Below, one piece after another: positions 32,268 to 41,394 of a stretch of DNA of 64,000 bases. Within the stretch, counting starts at the first letter, position 1; every line of letters starts with the position of its first letter. Position numbers and translations under genes: made by a program. This DNA is from G963677485 sp942492855 (GTDB lineage Bacteria > Armatimonadota > HRBIN16), in NCBI GenBank assembly GCA_942492855.1, contig OW818647.1, positions 1,550,001 to 1,614,000 of the forward strand, in the 5' to 3' direction. The notes beneath the pieces are model-generated. The model was not told the origin of the DNA. It saw nothing but the letters and a program-made list of their open reading frames with translations, and did no database searches.

Positions 32268-33493
32268 ACTTCTTCGATTCCGTCAGAACATCACTGTCAA
32301 ACCTTCGCCGGCATAAGTTACGCTCAGGCCTGACCATGCTGGGTGTCATCATCGGAGTGGCGGCGGTCATTTTGATGGTTTCGTTGGTCGAAGGCGCACG
32401 GGCCAATGTCGTGCGAGAATTCGAACGGCTGGGATCAAGTCTCATATTTGTTGGATTTGATCCCTCCAAACTGCCACCAGGCCAGACCATCGGCCGTGTG
32501 AATGGCTTGCGCCTGGAAGACGCGGAAGCGATGCTTGAACAGTGTCCGTCTGTAGCTGCAGTCAGTGCAGAGCTGGGCATAGGTACTGGGAAAACCCGAA
32601 CACCAGGTAAGGAGATGGACGCCTCTGTTCTGGGTGTACAGCCGGTCTACCAAAAACTGCGCGATGTGACCCTGGAACGAGGACGGTTCATCACCGACGA
32701 AGACCTTGCCACATGGAGCCGATCTGCCGTGATCGGCTCTGAGGTGGCTGTTCGACTCTTTGGAAAACAAAACCCCATCGGTCAAGCTATCGATTTCCGA
32801 GGCCTTACCCTGAACGTAGTCGGCGTGACCAAAGCCAAAGGCCGCGGTATGGGTGAAAATGTGGATGAACAGATCCTCATCCCCCTTAGCTCTGCGCAAA
32901 AGAGAGCCGCCGGCATAAACTTGGTGAGCATGATCTTCGCCACCCCTGTCAGCGCTGATAAGACCGACCTCGCGATGGACGAAATCTGGCAGCTACTGAT
33001 GCGCCGGTACGATAACAAGCCAGCCTTCATCGTAGATAGCCAGCAGCGCATCCTTAGCTCTATCGGGCGTGTCATCAGCATCTTCGGCACGGTGGTGGGT
33101 GCAATTGCCGGGTTATCGCTGCTGGTGGGCGGTATTGGCATTATGAACATCATGCTGGTGACCGTCACAGAGCGCACCCGTGAGATCGGAATCCGCAAAG
33201 CGGTGGGTGCCAGGCAGGGCGATATCCTGTGGCAGTTCCTGATCGAGTCGATGACACTCTCCGGTGTAGGAGGTGTGATAGGCGTCGCCCTCGGCTGGGG
33301 GCTGGCGTTGATGGTGAACTTCCTCACTAAGGCATTCGGCACTTTCGGTGGCGATGGCATGTCCATCAGCCTGCCGGTGTGGGCGGCTGCCACCGGGTTT
33401 GTGTTTAGTATGGTAGTGGGAGTGGGCTTTGGGCTCTATCCCGCCATCAGCGCATCGCGCATGAACCCCATCCAGGCGCTGCGCACCGAATAA
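32264..33493 (+). CDS. MacB-like FtsX-family permease without an ATPase domain
   Basis: A 409-residue membrane protein. The N-terminal helix follows RRHKLRSGLTMLGVIIGVAAVILM, the typical start of MacB-type permeases. A periplasmic MacB_PCD domain (about 45-250) is followed by three C-terminal helices including the FtsX motif TERTREIGIRKAVGAR. In MacB itself an ATPase domain comes first, but here it is absent and no ATPase gene is next to it. The adaptor gene overlaps by 4 bases, so the two form one operon. Export of peptides, antibiotics or lipoproteins is possible. Confidence 0.9.
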   Translation: MNFFDSVRTSLSNLRRHKLRSGLTMLGVIIGVAAVILMVSLVEGARANVVREFERLGSSLIFVGFDPSKLPPGQTIGRVNGLRLEDAEAMLEQCPSVAAVSAELGIGTGKTRTPGKEMDASVLGVQPVYQKLRDVTLERGRFITDEDLATWSRSAVIGSEVAVRLFGKQNPIGQAIDFRGLTLNVVGVTKAKGRGMGENVDEQILIPLSSAQKRAAGINLVSMIFATPVSADKTDLAMDEIWQLLMRRYDNKPAFIVDSQQRILSSIGRVISIFGTVVGAIAGLSLLVGGIGIMNIMLVTVTERTREIGIRKAVGARQGDILWQFLIESMTLSGVGGVIGVALGWGLALMVNFLTKAFGTFGGDGMSISLPVWAAATGFVFSMVVGVGFGLYPAISASRMNPIQALRTE

Positions 33494-33539
33494 TCCGGCA
33501 CCTGCCGCCGAATGCTCGCGGTGTGGTCGCCAAATCTAT

Positions 33540-33574
33540 GGGGAAGCCGATCTTGGGTCGGCTTCCCCTTCTTT
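33540..33574 (+). terminator. Rho-independent terminator after the permease
   Basis: Perfect 11-bp stem GGGGAAGCCGA / TCGGCTTCCCC with a 7-base loop, followed by TTCTTT. Confidence 0.92.
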
Positions 33575-33643
33575 ACTCGTGTATCGCTAGCCGCAAGTGT
33601 CCCACAGGTAATACTGATATGAGGTAACGAGGATTTTGATCAC

Positions 33644-36115
33644 ATGTCATTTCACAAGTTTGTCTACAGAGCATTTGGTGTCGTGGTGTTCCTGGCAGCA
33701 ACAAGCGGAGCATCACCGGTGATGTCAGCACCCGCAGCAGATGAGATTGGGATACACCAGTGTCTGGCCATTCGGCAGGTGATTTCCGCCAGTCGTCGCT
33801 CCGCCCTCCACGCAGACCCCATCGAAGCGCAAATCGTGGCAGGCAAGTGGTCACCACCCAAAGCAGGCGATGCAGTCGTCCACCCCAACGGCACCAGCTT
33901 ACGATGGGAGGCCGTCACCGCCGGCAAGGACGGTTCATTCCAACATCCGGCAATGAATGGCGGTTATGCCTATATGACGGTTGAGTCGCCTGAGCAGAGG
34001 GTGATGCTTCTGGAAGCCGCTGGTCACAGCATGGTGTATGTGAACGGCGTACCGCGGACCGGTGATGTCTACGGATATGGCTACACCCGTCTGCCGGTAC
34101 CCCTTCGTAAGGGCCGTAATGGCCTGCTGTTCCTGTGCGGACGCGGCAGCCTGCGGGTGAAGCTCACGGCGCCGAAATCATCGGTTGTGCTGGACACATC
34201 TGACCTCACACTGCCTGACATCACAGCCGGTAAGCCAGTAAAGACCATGGGCGCAGCGATTGTGGCCAACTTCACCGACCATTTTCTCACGAATTGCAGC
34301 ATCCAGTCGCTCGTGTCAGGCGGTCGGCCGGTGTTGACCAAGCTGCCATCCATCCCACCTTATGGAACCCGCAAAGTGCCCTTCAAGATACACGCTCCGG
34401 TACTAAAGTCAAAGGATAAGTGCCAGGTGAAACTGGCCTTGTTGGACACTGCCAAAAAGCCGATGGACACCGCGTCGTTTGATATCGAGTTGAAACCCCC
34501 AGGCAGCAGCTACAAGACGACGTTCATCAGCAAGATCGACGGTTCGCTTCAATACTATGCGGTGACCCCGCGGCTGCCTGCCGCCAAATCGGACCCTCCG
34601 CCTGCCCTGGTACTGACCCTTCATGGAGCCAGCGTGGAGGCGATCGGTCAGGTGAGCTGTTATGAGCGAAAGAGCTGGGCGTATATCGTGGCCCCCACCA
34701 ACCGAAGACCATACGGTTTTGACTGGGAGGGGATTGGGGCCATGGATGCGCTGGAGGTGCTTGACCTCGCCCAGGCGGAGTTCAAGACGGACCCTCAGCG
34801 AACCTACCTCACCGGCCATTCGATGGGTGGTCATGGAACATGGCATATGGGGGCGACTTGGCCAGACCGATTCGCAGCCATCGGACCAAGCTCAGGCTGG
34901 ATCAGCTTCTTCTCCTACGGCGGCAGCGGCAGAAACACGTCGGTCGCGCCCTCGCAAGAGATCATGATGCGCGCCATGAACCCGAGCGATACGCTAGCCC
35001 TGGCGAGCAACTACACCCAAATGGGCATATACGCCCTTCACGGCGAAGCAGATGACAATGTGCCCGTCACCGAGATGCGGTCGATGGTGCAGAAACTCTC
35101 CACGTTCCACAAAGACTTCACCTGGCACGAGGTCGCCGGGGCCGGCCATTGGTACGATGGGTGTGTGGACTGGGCACCGATGTTCGATCTGTTCACCAGG
35201 CACCGAATCCCCACCGACGCCGAAATAAGGCAGGTCGACTTTGTGACGGCCAACCCGGGCGTGTCGAGTAAGTGCCACTGGGCGACCATTGAAGCGCAGC
35301 TCCATCCGCTGGCACTCAGCTCCATCAGCCTGCGGTGCGATCCTGGTCAGAGCCGATTCACAGGCACGACAGCCAACGTGGCTCGTTTGGCACTAAATGT
35401 GTCGCATCTCAAAGCACACACACCTGTCACTATTGAGGTTGATGGTCAGAAACTGACTGAGATACCCACTCCCGCCAGCAAGACCATCTATTTGAGCCGA
35501 TCCGGTGACAAGTGGAGCGTCACTCCGGCCGCCGCAGCATCGATGAAAAGCCCCAGGCGATCTGGCCCATTCAAGAGGGTGCTGAACAACAGGCTGATCT
35601 TCGTGTATGGAACGAATGGCACGCCGGAACAGAACGACTGGGCTCTGGCCAAGGCCCGTTACGATGCCGAAACTCTATGGTACCGAGGGAACGGCGCCGT
35701 GGATATCGTGGCGGATACCGAGTTTCGACCAACCATAGACCGCAATGTGATGCTCTACGGTAACTCCGAGACCAACGCGGCTTGGAACGTTCTGCTGCCC
35801 GATAGTCCCGTGCAGGTGATGAACGGCTCGGTCAGTGTGGGCGGACGGGTGATCAAAGGCGATGATTTGGGGTGCATGTTTATCCAACCCAGAGCGGGCA
35901 GCGATGTGGCGCTGGTGGGTGTGATGTCGGGCTCTGGTACCGCAGGAATGCGCCTCACGGATCGAATCCCTTACATCAACTCCGGTGTGGAGCTGCCGGA
36001 TTGCCTCGTGCTCGGTCCGGAAACTCTGAGCGATAATTCGTCATCGCCCCGCGCCGCAGGATTCTTCGGCAACGACTGGCGGGTAGGTTCCGGTGACTTC
36101 GCCTTCAGCGAGTGA
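33644..36115 (+). CDS. Secreted alpha/beta-hydrolase (esterase/peptidase-like), multidomain
   Basis: An 823-residue exported protein. The signal peptide covers about residues 1-28. Residues 30-290 are beta-rich, perhaps carbohydrate-binding. Residues 290-530 form an alpha/beta-hydrolase: oxyanion region LTLHGAS, nucleophile S393 in TGHSMGGHG, acid in GEADDNVPV and catalytic His in GAGHWYDG. This pattern fits prolyl-oligopeptidase S9 or feruloyl/polyester depolymerase-like enzymes. The rest (to 823) is another beta-rich part. The length suggests an extracellular polymer-degrading role. It is a single gene, placed after a strong terminator. Confidence 0.8.
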   Translation: MSFHKFVYRAFGVVVFLAATSGASPVMSAPAADEIGIHQCLAIRQVISASRRSALHADPIEAQIVAGKWSPPKAGDAVVHPNGTSLRWEAVTAGKDGSFQHPAMNGGYAYMTVESPEQRVMLLEAAGHSMVYVNGVPRTGDVYGYGYTRLPVPLRKGRNGLLFLCGRGSLRVKLTAPKSSVVLDTSDLTLPDITAGKPVKTMGAAIVANFTDHFLTNCSIQSLVSGGRPVLTKLPSIPPYGTRKVPFKIHAPVLKSKDKCQVKLALLDTAKKPMDTASFDIELKPPGSSYKTTFISKIDGSLQYYAVTPRLPAAKSDPPPALVLTLHGASVEAIGQVSCYERKSWAYIVAPTNRRPYGFDWEGIGAMDALEVLDLAQAEFKTDPQRTYLTGHSMGGHGTWHMGATWPDRFAAIGPSSGWISFFSYGGSGRNTSVAPSQEIMMRAMNPSDTLALASNYTQMGIYALHGEADDNVPVTEMRSMVQKLSTFHKDFTWHEVAGAGHWYDGCVDWAPMFDLFTRHRIPTDAEIRQVDFVTANPGVSSKCHWATIEAQLHPLALSSISLRCDPGQSRFTGTTANVARLALNVSHLKAHTPVTIEVDGQKLTEIPTPASKTIYLSRSGDKWSVTPAAAASMKSPRRSGPFKRVLNNRLIFVYGTNGTPEQNDWALAKARYDAETLWYRGNGAVDIVADTEFRPTIDRNVMLYGNSETNAAWNVLLPDSPVQVMNGSVSVGGRVIKGDDLGCMFIQPRAGSDVALVGVMSGSGTAGMRLTDRIPYINSGVELPDCLVLGPETLSDNSSSPRAAGFFGNDWRVGSGDFAFSE

Positions 36116-36216
36116 AAGAAGGATTTTGCGCGACACCCGCAGAACGGTATCGTGTCACCGCATGACCACTGCTCATGTAGCAGCGGAGGCGTGTCGCCAA
36201 TAGTGGAGAGCAAACC

Positions 36217-36606
36217 ATGAAGCCCAAGTTCCCATATCCAAATATGCTTACTATGATCATCATAGCCTTGTTGGTGATCGGATTGGAGTATCTACCACCC
36301 ATACCCAAAGTATACAAATTTGTGGGTATTGCGATTGCGTTCGGCCTGCTCATCGCCATGGAAGTTCGGGCGGTAGCCGATGGGGAGGTACAATCAGGTG
36401 ACTCCTTCAAGGACGTGTTTCCATTTGGCATGCAGCTTGTGATGGCGGGATGTGTACTGCTGACTGTGATGATCTTATCGCCGGTACCGCAGTTAATGTT
36501 TATAGCGTTAGGCATTTGGGTGGTCGTGGTCGCAGTATTATGGCTAATGGTTTATCTTTTCCATCTACTGGTACGCCAAATCGCCAGTCGCTCAGCAAAG
36601 CGATGA
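36217..36606 (+). CDS. Small integral membrane protein, unknown
   Basis: A 129-residue protein with four predicted helices (MLTMIIIALLVIGLEYL, FVGIAIAFGLLIAM, MQLVMAGCVLLTVMIL and IALGIWVVVVAVLWLMVYLF) and a basic C-terminus. GGAGAG precedes the ATG. It lies about 100 bases after the secreted hydrolase and converges with the hybrid kinase gene. No family recognised. Confidence 0.7.
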   Translation: MKPKFPYPNMLTMIIIALLVIGLEYLPPIPKVYKFVGIAIAFGLLIAMEVRAVADGEVQSGDSFKDVFPFGMQLVMAGCVLLTVMILSPVPQLMFIALGIWVVVVAVLWLMVYLFHLLVRQIASRSAKR

Positions 36607-36669
36607 GGCCCCGATCGCCGCGCGACGTCACACACAGAAGCTGAGCACTAAGTAAGCCTCGGCATCTGG

Positions 36670-39600
36670 CTAAACTGTTTTCATACCAGGCATGACCTGC
36701 GAGATCACCCGCTTCACCTGGTCAAGCCGATAGGGCTTCTGCAGGAACGCATCAAACCTGCGTTCGTCAGAATGCAGTTCCATTTCGATCTCAGTAAACC
36801 CAGATGAGATGATCACCGGAATATCGGGCCGCAGTTGCCTGATGTAATCCAAAGCCTCTTCACCGCCCATACGCGGCATGGTCAGGTCCATTATTACAAG
36901 GCCGTATTTGTGGGGGTTGGCGGCTAGCATATCAACGCCCTCTTTGCCATCGCAGGCTGTCTCTACGGTTATACCAAGCCGCACCAACATGGCTGTGGCT
37001 ACCAGACGCACGCCTTCCTCGTCATCTACAATCAAAGCACACAGATCATGCTCAGGCTTCCATTCATCTGGAGTTGATTTTTCTATGATGGGCATCTGTA
37101 ACGGCAGCGAAGGAAATATCAACGTAAAGGTGCTGCCTGAGCCCAGACAGCTCACGGCGTTGATCCCCCCGTTATGGCTGCGCATGATGCCCAATACAGC
37201 CGCCATCCCAAGCCCGCGCCCGGTGAATTTGGTCGTGTAGAATGGGTCATAGATGCGCGTCAATGTATCGGTATCCATTCCGCACCCTGTGTCGATAACC
37301 TGCACCACCGCATACGTTCCGTCGGACAATCCGTCATTCATATATCCATGCGATAACTCATCAATGCCGATATGGCGGTTATATGTGCGCACGGTAATCT
37401 GCCCGGCTTCGGTCCCGATCGAATCGCCCGCATTAATGACCAGGTTCATCAGCACCTGCTGGAGCTGCACCGGATCAGCCTCAATCGCTTGCGTGCTGGG
37501 ATCGAGTTCAGTGTTAAGTTTCACATTTTTGGGTATGGATACAGTGAGCAACTGCGTCATATCACGCACCGCGTCATTCAGGTTCAGGATATTCTTCTGG
37601 AAACTGCTGTGGCCGCTGTAGGCCAGCATCTGCTTCACTAAATCTGAGGCGTACTGGGAGGCGGTTGATACATGACTAAGCTCAAGATACACCGGGTGAT
37701 CATGCGGAACACTTGCCATGGCCAAGCTGGTGTGCCCCATCACGCTGGTTAACAGGTTGTTGAAATCGTGGGCGATGCCTCCGGCAAGTAACCCTAGACT
37801 CTCCAGCCTCTGAGCCTGCTGCATCTTGTTGTCGATCTGACGCCTTTCTTGTTCTGCCATCCTGATCTCTGTGATGTCTTTCACCACAATGACATAACCT
37901 TCATGCCCATTCGACTCGTGAATAACTGAGCTGACAGAACTCAGAAGATACCAGTCGAAGTCGTGCTGGTTAATACTCCACTCAAAACTCTGGGGCAAGC
38001 CTTGATCCGATAGCTGCAGATATCGAAGATGCAGATCGGCCACCAGCCGGGGCAGGAAGTCGGTCAGTAACTGGCCGATGTCAGGCACAATGCCTATTGG
38101 TACATCGGCAGAGGAGCCGTATAGCCCGCTGACTCGATAGTCCGTATCGAGTGTGATGACCATTTCACCCATAGATTGAACCAGCAGTTTGAAGCGGGCC
38201 TCACTCTGGTGCAACTCGGCGGCCATTGTCTGTGTGTCGGTGATGTCAAGTAGCAGCCCTTGAATGACGATATTGTCATCCTGGAGTGACTCGATGCGCT
38301 GCGACTTCTCATATATCCATCGTGTTTCGCCCGACTTCGCGATGATGCGGTAAGTAAACTCAACAGCATCGCGCCTGGCAGTGGCATTCATTTTGGCGTA
38401 ATACGCGGCCTGGTCCTCACGGTATATAAGCGAAGGCCACAAATAAGGGTCAATGATAAATTCGGTAGACAGGTAGCCACAGATATCTTCTATGTGCGAA
38501 TTAAGGAATATCATTTCCATTTTAGAGCCTGAGTAGGCCATCACATATGTGACAGCAGGGAGCTGCTCCACTAGATTTCGGTATCGTGATTCGCTATCAC
38601 GCAACTGCTCCTCAATCACCTGGTGCTGCTGATGCCAATTTTGAACAGAGCCAGCCATCTCATTGAACACGCTGCTTAACATCCCAATCTCACCCAGATC
38701 GTCTTTAAGAGCAGAACGCGCGGAGAAGTCGCCAGCTTGCAGTTTTCGAGCGGCATGCACCACCGCATCAAGACGCCGACTGATGTACCGATGACCTACT
38801 ATGTACGACAATACAAACGGAAGAATAAGGAAGGGTATCAGCCATCTGGACAGCCATTTCGACCTTTGGTGTGCTGTTTGCATGATGCCCGATCGAGGGA
38901 TGCTGATTCGTAAATAGCTGTATGGCACACTCGATTGGCGTATGAACAGTGGTGTGATGTGGTGGTAAATAACGCCCTGGTCAGACTTTTCTTCTACATT
39001 GTCCAGCAGGTTCTGCCGGTTCAACAATATCATTCGGATATATTCGGATTCTTGATTTCCGACCATGGTTCGAGCATCGGTCGATGCCAGAACCGCCCCA
39101 TTACGGTCACTCATCACCAGATGGGAACCCGCTGGCAGGTTGGATCGTTGAATCATCTCAGGTAGATTCGATAAGCCGATGGAAGCTGCGACTACCCCAA
39201 TCACCTTACCTGACGCATTGAAGACGGGATAGCCACAGTTTATCGAGGGATGTTTGGTTATCCTCCCAACCTGATAACTGCCTACCGTGAATGATCTGTT
39301 GCTGATCGCATCTTTGATGTAACTTCTGTCGCCTAGATAGGTGTGTTTGTCAGGTAATACCGAAACCTCAACATACCCATCTACAGACACGAAGAACAGG
39401 TTTAGGTACTCTGGTGATCGGCGTTTGACTTGAGCCAGAATACCCCGGAGTTGTTTGATATCTTTCTGACCAGCTATATCGGCCAGAGTTGACAGCAGGG
39501 TATACGTATTATCTAGCAGAGTTTCTTGTTCGAGTATGAAGGCCTGTGAGGTGCTTTTTGTGTTGTTAATGGCATTCTGAATTGAGCTGGAGGTGGAATC

Positions 39601-39702
39601 CAGATACAACAAGCTCAAACCCACAAGAAGAGGGGCCATAGTGACGATCACGAGCACCATCAATTGCCAACGTATGGGTATCGCAAGCAGGCGTCGTCGC
39701 AC
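36670..39702 (-). CDS. Hybrid sensor histidine kinase (cache-HAMP-PAS-PAS-HisKA-ATPase-REC)
   Basis: A 1010-residue inner-membrane sensor. Membrane helices at about 13-32 and 283-302 bracket a large extracellular double-cache-like domain that would bind a small ligand. Then come HAMP (303-355), two PAS domains (about 365-620), HisKA with phospho-His H645 (GGIAHDFNNLLTS), HATPase_c (NLVINAGDSIG; DTGCGMD; GRGLGMAAVLG) and a C-terminal receiver with D939 (VIMDLTMPRMGG) and FLQKPY. GTG start with AGGAGG 7 bases upstream. No response regulator or target gene is adjacent. The receiver resembles that of the partial kinase at the window start. Confidence 0.93.
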   Translation of the reverse strand: MRRRLLAIPIRWQLMVLVIVTMAPLLVGLSLLYLDSTSSSIQNAINNTKSTSQAFILEQETLLDNTYTLLSTLADIAGQKDIKQLRGILAQVKRRSPEYLNLFFVSVDGYVEVSVLPDKHTYLGDRSYIKDAISNRSFTVGSYQVGRITKHPSINCGYPVFNASGKVIGVVAASIGLSNLPEMIQRSNLPAGSHLVMSDRNGAVLASTDARTMVGNQESEYIRMILLNRQNLLDNVEEKSDQGVIYHHITPLFIRQSSVPYSYLRISIPRSGIMQTAHQRSKWLSRWLIPFLILPFVLSYIVGHRYISRRLDAVVHAARKLQAGDFSARSALKDDLGEIGMLSSVFNEMAGSVQNWHQQHQVIEEQLRDSESRYRNLVEQLPAVTYVMAYSGSKMEMIFLNSHIEDICGYLSTEFIIDPYLWPSLIYREDQAAYYAKMNATARRDAVEFTYRIIAKSGETRWIYEKSQRIESLQDDNIVIQGLLLDITDTQTMAAELHQSEARFKLLVQSMGEMVITLDTDYRVSGLYGSSADVPIGIVPDIGQLLTDFLPRLVADLHLRYLQLSDQGLPQSFEWSINQHDFDWYLLSSVSSVIHESNGHEGYVIVVKDITEIRMAEQERRQIDNKMQQAQRLESLGLLAGGIAHDFNNLLTSVMGHTSLAMASVPHDHPVYLELSHVSTASQYASDLVKQMLAYSGHSSFQKNILNLNDAVRDMTQLLTVSIPKNVKLNTELDPSTQAIEADPVQLQQVLMNLVINAGDSIGTEAGQITVRTYNRHIGIDELSHGYMNDGLSDGTYAVVQVIDTGCGMDTDTLTRIYDPFYTTKFTGRGLGMAAVLGIMRSHNGGINAVSCLGSGSTFTLIFPSLPLQMPIIEKSTPDEWKPEHDLCALIVDDEEGVRLVATAMLVRLGITVETACDGKEGVDMLAANPHKYGLVIMDLTMPRMGGEEALDYIRQLRPDIPVIISSGFTEIEMELHSDERRFDAFLQKPYRLDQVKRVISQVMPGMKTV

Positions 39703-39829
39703 CGGGTCCTCCTGTTACAGCATGGTATGTTTCTGCTATGATAAGCTCATGGTTATGGTGCCCAACAGGGGGCATGGTGTTCGGAAAAAGACAACTGAGT
39801 AAGTGTACCATAGAATACACTTAAGCGAT

Positions 39830-41353
39830 TTACTTAAGCTCTGTCCAAACTTCATCTGGGTCGTCTGGAAAGAAGGAACCGACAGGTCCAGGGTAACCAA
39901 ACTGGCACAGCCTCTGCCGTGGAGCCATCTGGAATGGGTGTTGCACAAGCTGTCCATTTTCAACTGATCTGGCCATAAACGGCGAACTGAGTAACTGCTC
40001 TGTTAACCATTCTACCATCTGTTTTGCGATTTTGCCCTGTGAAAATACCAGGTTTTTAGTTTCATACGGGTCGATTTCTAAATTATACAACTGCATCCGG
40101 CCGCCATTCGCTATGGAGATCAGTTTCCATTGCCCCCAGCGCACCATCGCCTTAAAGCCACGCTCCCCAGGGCTGCCGTAATATCCATACAACCGCTCAC
40201 GCGGAGCGGTTTGCTTCAGGTGTGCGCCAAGGATATCGTGCCCGTCGCGCATCTCAGGTGTCCCGGCTGCTCGGGTAGCCACGCCGAACAGGTCGGTCAG
40301 GGCCGCCAGTTGGTTATCGCGCACATCGGCCTTCAGTTGGTCGGGCCAACTGATCAACAGTGGGATGCGGCAGCTTGCCTCGAAGAAGCTCTCTTTCTGC
40401 CAGGCGTGGTGGTCACCCAGATGGTCGCCGTGGTCGCTGAACAATGCGATCAGCGTGTTGGCGGCGTCTGGCCTTTTATCCACCTCGTCCAATATCTTTC
40501 CGATGCACCAGTCGATATAGCTGATTTCGCCATAGTAACGGGCTTTGAGCTGCCGGTTGAGCAATGGCCCGATCTGCTCAGCCCAGACCGCATAATTCAT
40601 GCTGGGTATGGTGTCATCAAGATGGTCTGTGCCGATCTCACCAAGTATGGGTCCAGACATGTTTTCGGGGTTGTACATGCGGTTGAAAGGCACCGGTGGC
40701 GCAAAAGGCGGATGCGGCCCAAAGAAGCTGACGAACCCAAACCACGGCTGCCCAGACGGCTGATCGTGGATGAACTTGCGAGTTTGTTCGGCTGCCCAGC
40801 CCTCCATGCATAACTCGCGGGGAAGGGGGGCGCACTGCGGGATGTAGTAACAATCGCTGCGTTCGCCCTGGAAACTCTCCAGGTAGGCAAAGTCGGGGTG
40901 CTCGGTCTCGATCCAATGGGTATAGTGGTCACGCTTGCGCCACTCGGCACTATGGGGCTGCGGCTCACTGTGTAATTGGATGTCGTAACCCAGGTTCTGC
41001 CAGGCATCTGGCACCGCGTGAAACTTGCCGATGCCAAATGTGCGGTAGCCCAGACCCTGCATAGTGCGGGCCAGATATTTGCCACAACGCTCTTCCATGT
41101 CAACGGGTTGACCAGGCAGCGGATGCGGCAGCGCATTCTCGGTCACAGCCGTGTGATAGGGCTCACATCCGGTGCGCAGGGTGGCACGAGCGGGTACGCA
41201 CACCGGGCAGGTGCTGTAGGCGTTGGTGAACGAGATACCCCGTTTGACCAGTCGGTCGATGTTCGGGGTGCATATACGCGCATTGCCGAGAGCCGATATG
41301 GCATCGAACCGCAACTGGTCGCACATCAAAAAGAGCACGTTTGGTTTGGGCAA
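39830..41353 (-). CDS. Sulfatase (formylglycine-dependent, Cys type)
   Basis: A 507-residue sulfatase of the alkaline-phosphatase superfamily. The modification motif C52-V-P-A-R56 (CPVCVPARATLRTG) is the Cys-type signal for conversion to formylglycine. The metal site MCDQLRFDA is near the N-terminus, and ALFSDHGDHLGDH is in the middle. It removes sulfate esters from glycans or small molecules. There is no signal peptide, so it may act in the cytosol. TTG start with GGAGG 7 bases upstream, 41 bases from the divergent priA start. The formylglycine-generating enzyme must be encoded elsewhere. The nearby GH95 fucosidase fits a sulfated-glycan diet. Confidence 0.92.
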   Translation of the reverse strand: MPKPNVLFLMCDQLRFDAISALGNARICTPNIDRLVKRGISFTNAYSTCPVCVPARATLRTGCEPYHTAVTENALPHPLPGQPVDMEERCGKYLARTMQGLGYRTFGIGKFHAVPDAWQNLGYDIQLHSEPQPHSAEWRKRDHYTHWIETEHPDFAYLESFQGERSDCYYIPQCAPLPRELCMEGWAAEQTRKFIHDQPSGQPWFGFVSFFGPHPPFAPPVPFNRMYNPENMSGPILGEIGTDHLDDTIPSMNYAVWAEQIGPLLNRQLKARYYGEISYIDWCIGKILDEVDKRPDAANTLIALFSDHGDHLGDHHAWQKESFFEASCRIPLLISWPDQLKADVRDNQLAALTDLFGVATRAAGTPEMRDGHDILGAHLKQTAPRERLYGYYGSPGERGFKAMVRWGQWKLISIANGGRMQLYNLEIDPYETKNLVFSQGKIAKQMVEWLTEQLLSSPFMARSVENGQLVQHPFQMAPRQRLCQFGYPGPVGSFFPDDPDEVWTELK

Positions 41354-41394
41354 AGGCGCAACCTCCGGGTTGTTCTGCTATTATATTGGCTGTG

